DNA from: Nitrospira sp.
Lineage (GTDB): Bacteria; Nitrospirota; Nitrospiria; Nitrospirales; Nitrospiraceae
NCBI GenBank assembly: GCA_021323395.1
Contig: JAJONL010000004.1
Span: forward strand, 24,381 to 88,380
DNA: 64,000 nt
Direction: 5' to 3'
Part shown: piece by piece, positions 54,353 to 62,571 of the stretch
Position numbering within the stretch: position 1 is the first letter of the stretch
Layout: the number at the start of each line of letters is the position of its first letter
Notes under the pieces: model-generated
Told to the model about the DNA's origin: nothing
Seen by the model: the letters and a program-made list of their open reading frames with translations, nothing else
Database searches by the model: none
Program-made: the position numbers and the translations under genes

Positions 54353-54694
54353 ATGGCACCACGCAAACCAGTTCGCTCAAAAAAAGCCGCCAAGACGAAA
54401 AAACCCACGAAGACCCCCAAGGCTGCACGAACAAGGAAGGCGCAGTCGAGGGCCTCGACCAAACCGTCCGGCACACGGGCAGATGGGCTGACGCCTCGAC
54501 AGAAAGAAATTCTCAAACTCGTGTCGCAAGGCAATACGAATCGCGATATTGCCCGCCGTCTCGAAATCAGTGTGCGGACGGTCGAGGTGCACCGATTCAA
54601 CCTGATGCGGCGACTCAAGGTACGTAACGTGGCCCAACTGCTCCGACAAGCGCTGCAGCAGGGTTTCCTTCCTAAAAATTTCGCCTTTAAATAA
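54353..54694 (+). CDS. LuxR-type HTH protein with lysine-rich tail
   Basis: 113 residues from ATG 54353. Residues 2-40 are extremely basic (APRKPVRSKKAAKTKKP, then more Lys/Arg/Thr/Ala), resembling the C-terminal tails of histone H1-like proteins. The rest is a LuxR/GerE HTH: LTPRQKEILKLVSQGNTNRDIARRL followed by ISVRTVEVHRFNLMRRLKVRN. There is no receiver or ligand domain. The tail should bind DNA or RNA nonspecifically and raise affinity of the HTH. Convergent with the dihydroorotate dehydrogenase gene, divergent from the permease gene. Confidence 0.85.
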   Translation: MAPRKPVRSKKAAKTKKPTKTPKAARTRKAQSRASTKPSGTRADGLTPRQKEILKLVSQGNTNRDIARRLEISVRTVEVHRFNLMRRLKVRNVAQLLRQALQQGFLPKNFAFK

Positions 54695-54725
54695 TCCTGC
54701 CAAGGTCTCACGAGGCGGCGGATCT

Positions 54726-55658
54726 CTAGCCCGGCAACTCCCTTAATTTTCCCCGACTTTCCTCCAGCGACTGTTTCCCGCGCTTAACCAGTTCCTCTCT
54801 CAATTCGCGCTCCAACCGCTCAAACACCGCGACCCCCTCTTCCACTAATAGCGTGCCCACCTGAACGGCGGATGCGCCGCAGAGCACATGCTCAAACGCA
54901 TCCACCCCGCGAGCGACCCCGCCGGTTCCAATGATGGGCATGTGCCCTTCCAACAATTTCCAGAAAGCCCGGACATTCGCCAGCGCCACGGGCTTGATGA
55001 GCGAGCCTCCCAGACCACCAAACCCTCCCTTGGGCTTAATGACCGGGGTTTCTCGTTTGGGATCGACGACGAGTCCGTTGCCGACTGAATTGATCAGATT
55101 CAAATAGTCCACACCGCTACGCCGAATCACCTCAGCCATGACGGCATGATGGGCCGGATCGAAATAGGGCGGCAGTTTCACCCCCATGGGAACGGTAATG
55201 AGCGGACGCACACGCTTCAGCAGCCGTTCTGAATCAGCCGGATCGTACGCGATCTGCGGCTTGCCGGGAATGTTGGGGCAAGAGAGATTCACTTCGATGA
55301 GATCGGGCAGGGCCTGATTGATCACCCGCGCCATGGTGAGAAAGTCCTCTTCGCAGAGTCCGGCGATACTGGCAATGACCGGTTTGCCGAATTGCTTGAG
55401 GTCGGGAATAAGTTCGGCATAGGCCCGGTACCCGAGATTCGGGAGTCCCATCGAATTGATCGAGCCTCCAGGAAAACCGTAATAACGCGGTTCGGGATTC
55501 CCCACACGTGGCTCCACCGTCATTGACTTGGTCACGATGGCCCCGGCGCGGGACCGGCCCAACGCGAACAGCTCCTCACGGGTCACGCAGAGCGCTCCGG
55601 ATGCATTCATGAAACAAGTGGGAAACTTCACTCCGGCAATGGTGGTGCTCAGATCCAT
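54726..55658 (-). CDS. Dihydroorotate dehydrogenase, class 1A type
   Basis: 310 residues. FMN-binding barrel with NASGALCVTREEL, GFPGGSINSMGLPN, EVNLSCPNIPGKPQIAYD with catalytic Cys127, and GTGGVARGVDAFEHVLCGASAVQVGT. The SCPNxPGKPQ(I/L)AYD string is typical of class 1A enzymes that use fumarate as electron acceptor, rather than the class 1B PyrD/PyrK or membrane class 2 forms. It oxidises dihydroorotate in pyrimidine synthesis. AAAGGA lies upstream. It is 26 bp downstream of the ABC ATPase gene, an unrelated neighbour. Possible symbol pyrDA, not assigned firmly. Confidence 0.88.
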   Translation of the reverse strand: MDLSTTIAGVKFPTCFMNASGALCVTREELFALGRSRAGAIVTKSMTVEPRVGNPEPRYYGFPGGSINSMGLPNLGYRAYAELIPDLKQFGKPVIASIAGLCEEDFLTMARVINQALPDLIEVNLSCPNIPGKPQIAYDPADSERLLKRVRPLITVPMGVKLPPYFDPAHHAVMAEVIRRSGVDYLNLINSVGNGLVVDPKRETPVIKPKGGFGGLGGSLIKPVALANVRAFWKLLEGHMPIIGTGGVARGVDAFEHVLCGASAVQVGTLLVEEGVAVFERLERELREELVKRGKQSLEESRGKLRELPG

Positions 55659-55684
55659 GCTGATCCTTTCGCTTAGCAGGATGT

Positions 55685-56392
55685 TTATATGGACTCCTGC
55701 CTAACACAGTTCATCAACCGACCATCCCGCATGTGCCACACATAGTCAGCTGCCGCCGCCGCAGCCTCGCTATGCGTCACCAGCAACACCGAGTGGCCGA
55801 AACGTTCGAGGAGCGCGCGAAATAATCTGACGATGTCGGCGCCCTGCTTTGAATCCAGGTTGCCCGTGGGTTCATCGGCCAGGATGAGTCGCGGCCGATG
55901 TACGATGGCGCGGGCGATAGCCACACGCTGCTGTTCGCCACCCGACAGTTCACTCGGACGATGCGAGCGACGAGCCTCCATCCCCACGGCTTGCAGAACG
56001 TGATTGACGCGATCCGCAACCGACGCCCCCTCTTCCCCCTTGAGTAACAACGGCAAGGCGACATTCTCCGCCACCGTCAGACCCGGAATCAGATGAAATG
56101 CTTGAAAAACAATCCCGATCATCTCTCGCCGCAGGCGAGTCCACTCAGCAGCACTCGCGTTAGTCACTGACCGATTCTCAATCAAAATATGGCCGGAGCT
56201 GGGGCGGTCCAACCCTCCAATGAGATTGAGTAACGTACTCTTCCCACAGCCACTGGGTCCCACGAATGCGCAAAACTCACCCGCCTTCACATCGAGAGTG
56301 ACATCCTGCAAGGCGCAGACCGCCGTCTGCCCCCGGCTATACTCTTTCGAGAGTTTCTGTACGCACACCAGCGTCTTGGAAGGGTCTTGCAT
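55685..56392 (-). CDS. ABC transporter ATP-binding protein (LolD/YbbA-like)
   Basis: 235 residues from ATG 56392. Walker [14 protein letters not shown]-loop [22 protein letters not shown]; signature [15 protein letters not shown]; Walker [17 protein letters not shown]. The FQ..LIP and PTGNLD features are standard for the MacB/LolD/FtsE family that powers FtsX-type permeases. The most likely partner is the duplicated permease at 51601-54255, separated from it by two genes. Regulation unknown; a TTGACA occurs upstream on the minus strand without a good -10. Confidence 0.93.
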   Translation of the reverse strand: MQDPSKTLVCVQKLSKEYSRGQTAVCALQDVTLDVKAGEFCAFVGPSGCGKSTLLNLIGGLDRPSSGHILIENRSVTNASAAEWTRLRREMIGIVFQAFHLIPGLTVAENVALPLLLKGEEGASVADRVNHVLQAVGMEARRSHRPSELSGGEQQRVAIARAIVHRPRLILADEPTGNLDSKQGADIVRLFRALLERFGHSVLLVTHSEAAAAAADYVWHMRDGRLMNCVRQESI

Positions 56393-56512
56393 GCCGTTAG
56401 GACCGTTGGACACGAAGTGGCGAGAGTGAAGCGTCAACCTGTCAAGTCCGTGGGAATCTCTCAGACGCAGGTTGAACGGTCGTATACCATACCCTCTTTA
56501 CGGCTCACAACC

Positions 56513-56541
56513 TTGACAGGGGGAAGGGTTTTCCGTACAAA
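56513..56541 (+). promoter_or_regulatory. Sigma-70-like promoter upstream of comF
   Basis: TTGACA (56513-56518), 17-bp spacer, TACAAA (56536-56541). Predicted start near 56548. Confidence 0.6.
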
Positions 56542-56569
56542 ATCCTGAACGATATCCACAGGCTTCTGA

Positions 56570-57370
56570 GTGACACGCCAGAAGAGATCTCGACCAGTGA
56601 TCACAGCCATTTGTCGACAGGCCTCACGACTCTTGTTGCCGTTAGATTGCACCACCTGCAATCAACCTCTCGCGGACGATCCCGTTCCATTTTTCTGTCG
56701 CCAATGTTGGGGATACATTCGACCGCTGCAAGGGCCGGCCTGCCCGCGTTGCCGCCGGCCCTTTGCCGCGGCCACGGCCTCGAGTCCGACGCACGAATGT
56801 CATGACTGCCGCACACGTAACCCGCATTATACGCACGTCTGGGCTGCCTATGCCTATATTCCACCGTTACAAGACGCCATCGCCCTCTTCAAGTATCGGG
56901 GCAAGGTAGCCCTGGCGGATTCGTTGGGAATGCTGCTCGCCCGAGCCATCCCCAGTAATTTGGACACGGACTTGCTGATGCCCGTCCCTCTCCATCCTCA
57001 CCGCCTCCGTCAGAGAGAATTCAATCAATCTCTGCTCCTCGCCGACCGCGTCGGTCCTGTCATACGGCGGCCGGTCTCCTATCGGAACCTGCTCCGGAGG
57101 ATCGATACCGATCCGCAAATTACGCTTCCGCGTTCGGCTCGTCTGCAGAACCTTCGCAAGGCGTTTGACCTGCGCGATCCCAAAGAAGTCAGCGGCAAGC
57201 GCGTCCTGCTCATTGATGATGTGTTCACTACCGGCACCACCGTCAATGAATGTGCCAAAGTCATTCTGGAGGCGGGAGCTCGAGAGGTGGCGGTCCTGGC
57301 CCTCGCCCGTTCGGTCGATAGAGGCATGGTGCCGGATTCATCACTGCCGCCGGCAGCCGTCACCAGCTAG
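56570..57370 (+). CDS. ComF family phosphoribosyltransferase-like protein
   Basis: 266 residues from GTG 56570 (GTG 56600 is equally possible). N-terminal zinc-binding region with CTTCNQPL, CRQCWGYI, CPRCRRPF and CHDCRTRNP. Type I phosphoribosyltransferase fold follows with VPLHPHRLRQREFNQS and the PRPP motif VLLIDDVFTTGTT. ComF takes part in DNA uptake in naturally competent bacteria; in others its role is unclear. The FmdB-like gene begins 19 bp downstream. Confidence 0.88.
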   Translation: MTRQKRSRPVITAICRQASRLLLPLDCTTCNQPLADDPVPFFCRQCWGYIRPLQGPACPRCRRPFAAATASSPTHECHDCRTRNPHYTHVWAAYAYIPPLQDAIALFKYRGKVALADSLGMLLARAIPSNLDTDLLMPVPLHPHRLRQREFNQSLLLADRVGPVIRRPVSYRNLLRRIDTDPQITLPRSARLQNLRKAFDLRDPKEVSGKRVLLIDDVFTTGTTVNECAKVILEAGAREVAVLALARSVDRGMVPDSSLPPAAVTS

Positions 57371-57389
57371 AACACCAGAGGATCTAACC

Positions 57390-57734
57390 ATGCCGATTTA
57401 TGAGTATCGCTGCCGCCAATGTGGAAAGCCGACCAGTCGCTTGGTCATGAGCATCAGCAACCCGCCGGCACAATCTTGCGGTCACTGCCACAGTCCCGAT
57501 ATGGAACGGCTCATGTCTCGGTTTGCCTCCCCCAAGTCGGAAGAGACACGACTCGAGGCCTTGGCCGACCCTAGCCATCTGAGCGGCTTGGATGAGAACG
57601 ACCCCCAGAGCATGGCCCGATTCATGAAAAAAATGGGGCAGGAAATGGGCGAAGACCTGGGAGACGAGGTCGAGTCCGCCATGGAGGAAGGGTCGCACTC
57701 CTCCGCAGATATGGGCTCTACCGACTTCGACTGA
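57390..57734 (+). CDS. FmdB family zinc ribbon protein
   Basis: 114 residues, ATG 57390 with AGAGGA upstream. MPIYEYRCRQCGK with Cys8/Cys11 and SCGHCHSP with Cys30/Cys33 form the FmdB/CxxC_CxxC_SSSS zinc ribbon. The remaining 75 residues are acidic and helical (MARFMKKMGQEMGEDLGDEV), likely disordered or partner-binding. Function unknown; often proposed as a regulatory protein, without proof. Confidence 0.85.
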   Translation: MPIYEYRCRQCGKPTSRLVMSISNPPAQSCGHCHSPDMERLMSRFASPKSEETRLEALADPSHLSGLDENDPQSMARFMKKMGQEMGEDLGDEVESAMEEGSHSSADMGSTDFD

Positions 57735-57757
57735 CCTACATTGTCATGAATATTCGC

Positions 57758-57786
57758 TTGACAGGATTGGCCTTGTCTCCTACCAT
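57758..57786 (+). promoter_or_regulatory. Sigma-70-like promoter upstream of the HTH-mraZ pair
   Basis: TTGACA (57758-57763), 17-bp spacer, TACCAT (57781-57786). Predicted start near 57793, giving a 55-base leader. No MraZ-type GTGGG repeats are visible nearby. Confidence 0.6.
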
Positions 57787-57847
57787 CAGCCCAGAATGAT
57801 CACATGGCTGACTTCTATGTTCTCATCGATACTTCCACCGGATCTCC

Positions 57848-58045
57848 ATGACGACCGATCTCAAGAACGAGCTGCTCACGGTGGCAGAGACGTGCCGGTA
57901 TCTCAAGGTCAGTCCTCGTACCCTGTACCGCTATATTCAGGAACGTCATCTACCTGGCTTCAAGCTGGGCAAGGAATGGCGGTTCGTACGGACGGATCTG
58001 GAGCGATGGCTCCGAGAGCGTTCCGTCTCCCTTCCACGGCCATAA
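57848..58045 (+). CDS. Small excisionase/MerR-type HTH protein
   Basis: 65 residues: LLTVAETCRYLKVSPRTLYRYIQERHLPGFKLGKEWRFVRTDLERWLRER is the complete helix-turn-helix_17 (excisionase/DNA-binding) domain. Such proteins are found as phage excisionases, transcription regulators or accessory proteins of other systems. No integrase or other mobile-element gene is near, so a host regulatory role is more likely. mraZ follows within 16 bp. Confidence 0.88.
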   Translation: MTTDLKNELLTVAETCRYLKVSPRTLYRYIQERHLPGFKLGKEWRFVRTDLERWLRERSVSLPRP

Positions 58046-58061
58046 CCGGAGAATGCCGATA

Positions 58062-58502
58062 ATGTTCGCCGGCGAATACCTCTGCAAAGTAGATGAAAAG
58101 GGACGCTTCTTGATCCCTTCGCCCCTTCGAGAACGTTTCGAAAGCGAGGGCAATCAGGTGATGTTCCTCAGGAATACCGAGCAGACCCTCTGGATGTACT
58201 CGGCCAAGGAATGGGGACAAGTGCTGGAGCGGACCAGGACCACCCTCGACGAGGACCAGAGCCGCCTGTTCATGCATCATGTGATGTCGCAGGCCGGCGC
58301 GTCCGACATCGACAAGGCAGGCCGTGTGTTGATTCCGAGCCGCCTTCGTAAGCTCGTCCCGATGGATGAAGATCAGGAAATCTTCCTCGTGGGAATGTAT
58401 CACCGCCTGGAGATTTGGAGTCCGGCGGAATGGCGGCGGTACCTCACCAGGACCGAAGACCGGTACGAGCAGGATATGGCTAAGATTCAAAATCTTCTCT
58501 AG
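58062..58502 (+). CDS. mraZ: MraZ family transcriptional regulator
   Basis: 146 residues from ATG 58062, which matches the usual MraZ opening and leaves GGAGA at good distance; ATG 58053 would add three residues. Two AbrB-like swapped-hairpin repeats: MFAGEYLCKVDEKGRFLIPSPLRERF and ASDIDKAGRVLIPSRLRKLVPM. MraZ represses the division/cell-wall (dcw) cluster in other bacteria by binding direct repeats of TGGGN. Here it has no rsmH, ftsL or mur gene downstream, but a RusA-type gene. Confidence 0.9.
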   Translation: MFAGEYLCKVDEKGRFLIPSPLRERFESEGNQVMFLRNTEQTLWMYSAKEWGQVLERTRTTLDEDQSRLFMHHVMSQAGASDIDKAGRVLIPSRLRKLVPMDEDQEIFLVGMYHRLEIWSPAEWRRYLTRTEDRYEQDMAKIQNLL

Positions 58503-58653
58503 TGCGAATAGGCAGGCCTTGCGCCGCGTGTCCCGTCTCAGACAAACTCCCATTCCGCTCCGATCTACATCGTTTCGTCCATCCGCCCAGGAGCCTCCGC
58601 ATCCATTAAATACGCGAGTCCTCTCCCGCGCATCCGTCACAGGCCGACAGTCG

Positions 58654-59166
58654 GTGCGCCAGCCGATCGTCCTTGAACCGACAGTGCGGGTAGCCCACGA
58701 CTCGATTGAACTGACACTACCAGTCCCCCCCAGCGTGAATCACCAGTATGCCACCGTCAAGGGACGTCGTTTGCTCTCCGCCAAAGGACGCGCGTACAAG
58801 GACCTCGTAGGACGACAAATTCTTGTTGCGCTTGCTCAATCGCCCCATCGTGCTACTCTAGGACAACTCTTACGGCAGACGAGCCTCTCATTGTCGATTC
58901 ATTTTTTCTTCGCATCGGCGCTTCGCCGGGATACCGATGGCGGGCTCAAGATCGCGCAAGACGCCTTGTGTGAAGGGCTGGGAGTGAACGATAACCGGGT
59001 GGTGGAGATCCACCTCTACAAACTTCAAGACCGGGATAATCCCCGCATGAACATACGGTTGTCGATTGCGCCGCGCCCAGTACCCGCACTCGCAACGCCC
59101 CTCGCACTCGCCGCATCAGATGTCGTTCCGCCGAAGAGTTCAGCTCACAAGCAACGAGAGCGATAG
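58654..59166 (+). CDS. RusA family Holliday junction resolvase
   Basis: About 170 residues; the start is uncertain (GTG 58654 used; GTG 58684 or an earlier codon possible). LPVPPSVNHQYATVKGRRLLSAKGRAYKD and RRDTDGGLKIAQDALCEGLGVNDNRVVE are diagnostic, with the metal-binding Asp residues of RDTDGG and NDN and the Lys of GGLK. RusA resolves Holliday junctions and is mostly found in prophages. No phage genes surround it. The C-terminus after the conserved core is Pro/Ala-rich and may be extended. Confidence 0.85.
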   Translation: MRQPIVLEPTVRVAHDSIELTLPVPPSVNHQYATVKGRRLLSAKGRAYKDLVGRQILVALAQSPHRATLGQLLRQTSLSLSIHFFFASALRRDTDGGLKIAQDALCEGLGVNDNRVVEIHLYKLQDRDNPRMNIRLSIAPRPVPALATPLALAASDVVPPKSSAHKQRER

Positions 59167-59215
59167 GCGCGAGTGACGGCCTCTGGCGGGCGCAGATAGC
59201 ACATTCTCAGATTCT

Positions 59216-60454
59216 ATGGCCTACCGATCCATCACCATCGACGCGCTTCGAGTAGGCATGCACGTTGCTAAACTCGACGTAACCTGGTTTCGTTCGCCCT
59301 TTTTGCGGCATTCGTTTCTGATCCGAACGGACGAGCAGATTGAAAAGTTGCGCCGCGCCGGGGTGAAACAGCTCGCGATCGATCCTGCTCGCGGCATCGA
59401 CTTGCCCACAACCGCCCATCCTGCTTCGGCCAAGCCGACGTTGATCCTGCAACCTGGTTCTCCCGGGCCGGCCGGCGCCCCCCCGGTACGCTCCCTCGCT
59501 TGGATGACGCAGGAACTGCAGGACGCACGGGCGGCGCGACAGCAATTGGAACGATCAGTCCATTCGACCTTTTCACAGATCGCTCAGACGGGCATCGTCG
59601 ATCCTGAAAAAGCCCGGCATATCATTCATGAAATCGACGCGGTGGCCAAGACCCTGACGACTCATGCCCTGTTTATAGCCTTTAGCCAAGGCCGCGATGG
59701 GAACGACTCTCTCAGCGAACATGCCCTCGCGACCTGCAGTTTTTCGATGATTCTCGCCCATGCCGCCGCATACGATCTGTTTGCGCTCCAGGACCTGGCC
59801 ACCGGTGCGCTCCTACACGATATCGGCCTCTTGCAGGTGCCGCCGACCATCCTCAAGCGTGTTCACGATACCTCGACCACCCTATCGGCTCATGACCGAC
59901 GGATCCATGAATCTCACGCTCGCTCCGGTGCGATCCTGCTCGAACGTCAAGGGGGATTTTCTCCCGCCATCGAACAAATCGTGGCGGAACATCATGCCTA
60001 CTTGAATGGAAGCGGATTTCCGGCTGAGACCAGAGGAGCGTTCACCTCGGACATGACGCGGATCGTCATGGTGACGGACCGCTACGATGAGCTGCTGACG
60101 GGATTCGGCGGCGCCTCGCCACTGACTCCACACCAGTCGTTACAGCGCCTCTACCAGGAAGGGCAGGAAGGAAAATATGAAAACCGATTGGTTTCGCTTT
60201 TCGTCAAAGTACTGGGTATTTACCCGGTTTACAGCTATGTGGCACTGACCACGGGGGAACGAGCGGTCGTCTCCGTCATCAACTCCCGCAAGCTGCATCA
60301 ACCCATCATCACCATTACACACGATCCGACTGGCACGCCATATATCGTTCCGCTCGTCATTGACCTCGCCAATCAGGATGAGCAGGCTCCGGTACGCGAA
60401 ATTTCTTCAGTCATTGGAACGATACCGGCGGAATTGGAACAGGCTGTTCGCTGA
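59216..60454 (+). CDS. HD-GYP domain protein with DUF3391
   Basis: 412 residues. An N-terminal DUF3391 domain (MAYRSITIDALRVGMHVAKLDVTWFRSPFLRHSFLI) precedes the HD-GYP phosphohydrolase domain. The HD motif is LLHDIGLLQVP, the second metal site ESHARSGAILLERQGGF, and the GYP-region HHAYLNGSGFP. Relative to the canonical HHExxDGxGYP the Glu is Ala and the Tyr is Phe, so activity against c-di-GMP may be altered. C-terminal 60 residues have no assignment. No GGDEF domain. Monocistronic. Confidence 0.85.
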   Translation: MAYRSITIDALRVGMHVAKLDVTWFRSPFLRHSFLIRTDEQIEKLRRAGVKQLAIDPARGIDLPTTAHPASAKPTLILQPGSPGPAGAPPVRSLAWMTQELQDARAARQQLERSVHSTFSQIAQTGIVDPEKARHIIHEIDAVAKTLTTHALFIAFSQGRDGNDSLSEHALATCSFSMILAHAAAYDLFALQDLATGALLHDIGLLQVPPTILKRVHDTSTTLSAHDRRIHESHARSGAILLERQGGFSPAIEQIVAEHHAYLNGSGFPAETRGAFTSDMTRIVMVTDRYDELLTGFGGASPLTPHQSLQRLYQEGQEGKYENRLVSLFVKVLGIYPVYSYVALTTGERAVVSVINSRKLHQPIITITHDPTGTPYIVPLVIDLANQDEQAPVREISSVIGTIPAELEQAVR

Positions 60455-60525
60455 TCTTCACCTGCGTCGCTCCTTCGCCCCCCTCCCTGCCTCGACACGC
60501 CCAGCTCTGCCGATCGGCTTGAGCG

Positions 60526-61761
60526 CTATTCGTACCGCAATGCGTCGATGGGATTGAGCCGAGCGGCCTTGTTAGCCGGATAGAGGCCGAAAAAAAGTCC
60601 GACGGCCAAGGAAAAAATACAGGCGCCGACGATGGAATCCAGAGAAATGATCGTGGGCCATCCCGCAATTGCGGTCGTAAGCCGGGCGCCGATGATGCCG
60701 ACCATCACCCCGATCACTCCGCCGACCAAACTCAGGGTAACGGCCTCGATCAGAAACTGCATCAGGATATGCACACGCTTGGCGCCGACCGCCATGCGCA
60801 CCCCGATCTCCCTGGTACGCTCCGTGACCGAGACCAGGAGAATGTTCATGATGCCGATGCCGCCGACCAGCAGCGACACCGAGGCGATGGCAAACAGCAT
60901 GACCGTGAGGGTCTGACCCGTGCTTTCTTGCACCTTCCCGATATCGACCTGCGTACGGATGGTAAAATCATCGGCCTGCTCAGACTGCAGCCGATGACGG
61001 CCGCGCAGCACTTCCCGAACGTGCTCCACTGCCTCAGGCAAATCGGCGCTCTGTTCCGTGGAGGCAAATAAGGCTCCCACCGAACCCAAAAACTGACTCC
61101 CGAAGACCTTCCGTTCCGCCGTGGTGAAGGGAATGAAGAGCACATCATCCTGGTCGGAACCTTGTGCCGATTGGCCCTTTGGCGCCAGGACGCCGACGAT
61201 CTGGAACGGCACGTTCTTGATCCGGATCGTCGCGCCGATCGCCTCCTCGCTCGGATCAAACAAATTTTCCAGCGTCGTCTGTCCGATTAACGCCACGCGG
61301 GCTGCGGCGTCCATATCGGCCTGGGTGAACGCGCCCCCGCTCACGAACGACCAATCGCGGATCGTGAGATAGCTCGGCGAAATACCGTTGACGGGCCCAT
61401 TCCAATTCCGGTTCCCATTCACGATCTGAATCACTTCACGCCTCGCCCAGCCGGTGTCGGACAGCAGGGGGCTCCGCTTTTTGAGGTCGGCGGCATCGCT
61501 GACCGTCAACGTAACCGCCCCACCCTGTCCACCCCGCACGCCACTCACGGTGGTGGACCCCGGCATGATGATGATGACGTTCGTCCCCATGCTCGCCACC
61601 TGCGCCTGGACCGCCGCGCGAGCGCCCTGTCCGATGCTCACCATCGCGATGACGGCACCCACCCCGATCACGATACCCAGCATCGTCAAGCCGGCGCGCA
61701 ATCGATTTCGACTGAGCACCCGCAATGCCGTCATGACGGTCAGCAGCATAAATCCGAGCAT
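60526..61761 (-). CDS. MacB-like ABC transporter permease
   Basis: 411 residues. One N-terminal membrane helix (RAGLTMLGIVIGVGAVIAMVSIG), a periplasmic MacB core domain, then three helices with GIMNILLVSVTERTREIGVRMAVGAKR and the closing ARLNPIDALRYE. It is the permease half of MacB; the ATPase is encoded separately upstream (gap of 6 bp), unlike the fused E. coli MacB. With the periplasmic adaptor at 62572-63816 it should form a tripartite efflux or protein/lipid export pump. AGGA precedes the ATG. Confidence 0.92.
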   Translation of the reverse strand: MLGFMLLTVMTALRVLSRNRLRAGLTMLGIVIGVGAVIAMVSIGQGARAAVQAQVASMGTNVIIIMPGSTTVSGVRGGQGGAVTLTVSDAADLKKRSPLLSDTGWARREVIQIVNGNRNWNGPVNGISPSYLTIRDWSFVSGGAFTQADMDAAARVALIGQTTLENLFDPSEEAIGATIRIKNVPFQIVGVLAPKGQSAQGSDQDDVLFIPFTTAERKVFGSQFLGSVGALFASTEQSADLPEAVEHVREVLRGRHRLQSEQADDFTIRTQVDIGKVQESTGQTLTVMLFAIASVSLLVGGIGIMNILLVSVTERTREIGVRMAVGAKRVHILMQFLIEAVTLSLVGGVIGVMVGIIGARLTTAIAGWPTIISLDSIVGACIFSLAVGLFFGLYPANKAARLNPIDALRYE

Positions 61762-61767
61762 CGTGTC

Positions 61768-62478
61768 CTATCGCACGACAGACAAGTGTGCAACCCGCCG
61801 AACGTCCTGCACGATCTTCCCATCCTTCATGACGAGTTCACGGGCGGCGTAGGCCGCAATATCCGGTTCGTGCGTCACCAGAATGATGGTAATGCCGTCC
61901 TCGCGATTGAGCTCCGCCAGGATATCCAGGATTTCCCGACTGGAGGCGGTATCGAGATTGCCGGTGGGTTCGTCCGCGAAGAGAAGGGAAGGGGTTCCAA
62001 CCAATGCCCGTGCAATGGCCACGCGTTGCTGCTGGCCGCCGGAAAGCTGAGAGGGATAATGTTGTTCCCGGCCGGAAAGCCCGACCCGCTGCAAGGCCGC
62101 GGCGGCCTGCTTTCGCTGCTCCTTGAGGGGATCTCCACGATATAACAGCGGGAGCTGGGCATTTTCCAACGCGCTGGTCCTGGGAATTAGGTTAAAGCTT
62201 TGGAACACGAACCCGATCTGCCGGTTGCGAAGCTCCGCCAGCAGATCCGGTTTTGCCGTGCCCACATCCATTCCATCGAGCTGATATCGTCCGCGAGTCG
62301 GCTGGTCCAGACAACCAAGAATATTCATGAGCGTCGACTTTCCCGATCCGGAGGTCCCCATGACCGCGACGAATTCACCCCGATCGATGCTCAGATTGAT
62401 CTCGCGCAAGGCCTGCACTTCCACGTCGCCCACGCGGTAGATCTTCCACATGTTTTCGCAGACGATCAAGGAACCCAT
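61768..62478 (-). CDS. MacB-like ABC transporter ATP-binding protein
   Basis: 236 residues. Walker [14 protein letters not shown]-loop [23 protein letters not shown], signature [15 protein letters not shown], Walker [16 protein letters not shown]. Sequence is strongly MacB-like. The order is adaptor - ATPase - permease on the minus strand, typical of separated MacAB operons. Starts ATG 62478, 93 bp after the adaptor gene stop. Confidence 0.93.
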   Translation of the reverse strand: MGSLIVCENMWKIYRVGDVEVQALREINLSIDRGEFVAVMGTSGSGKSTLMNILGCLDQPTRGRYQLDGMDVGTAKPDLLAELRNRQIGFVFQSFNLIPRTSALENAQLPLLYRGDPLKEQRKQAAAALQRVGLSGREQHYPSQLSGGQQQRVAIARALVGTPSLLFADEPTGNLDTASSREILDILAELNREDGITIILVTHEPDIAAYAARELVMKDGKIVQDVRRVAHLSVVR

Positions 62479-62571
62479 AGCGACAACTTCATCCGTTTAG
62501 GAATCATGAGCCACTGCAATGCACCATCGACCGTTCGGTATTGAGCGCGAAAACTGAATATTGAGCTTTCA

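Noticed and set aside
58654..59166. Prophage remnant suggested by rusA and an excisionase-type HTH
   Set aside because: No integrase, capsid, terminase or attachment-site repeats; neighbouring genes are ordinary chromosomal ones.
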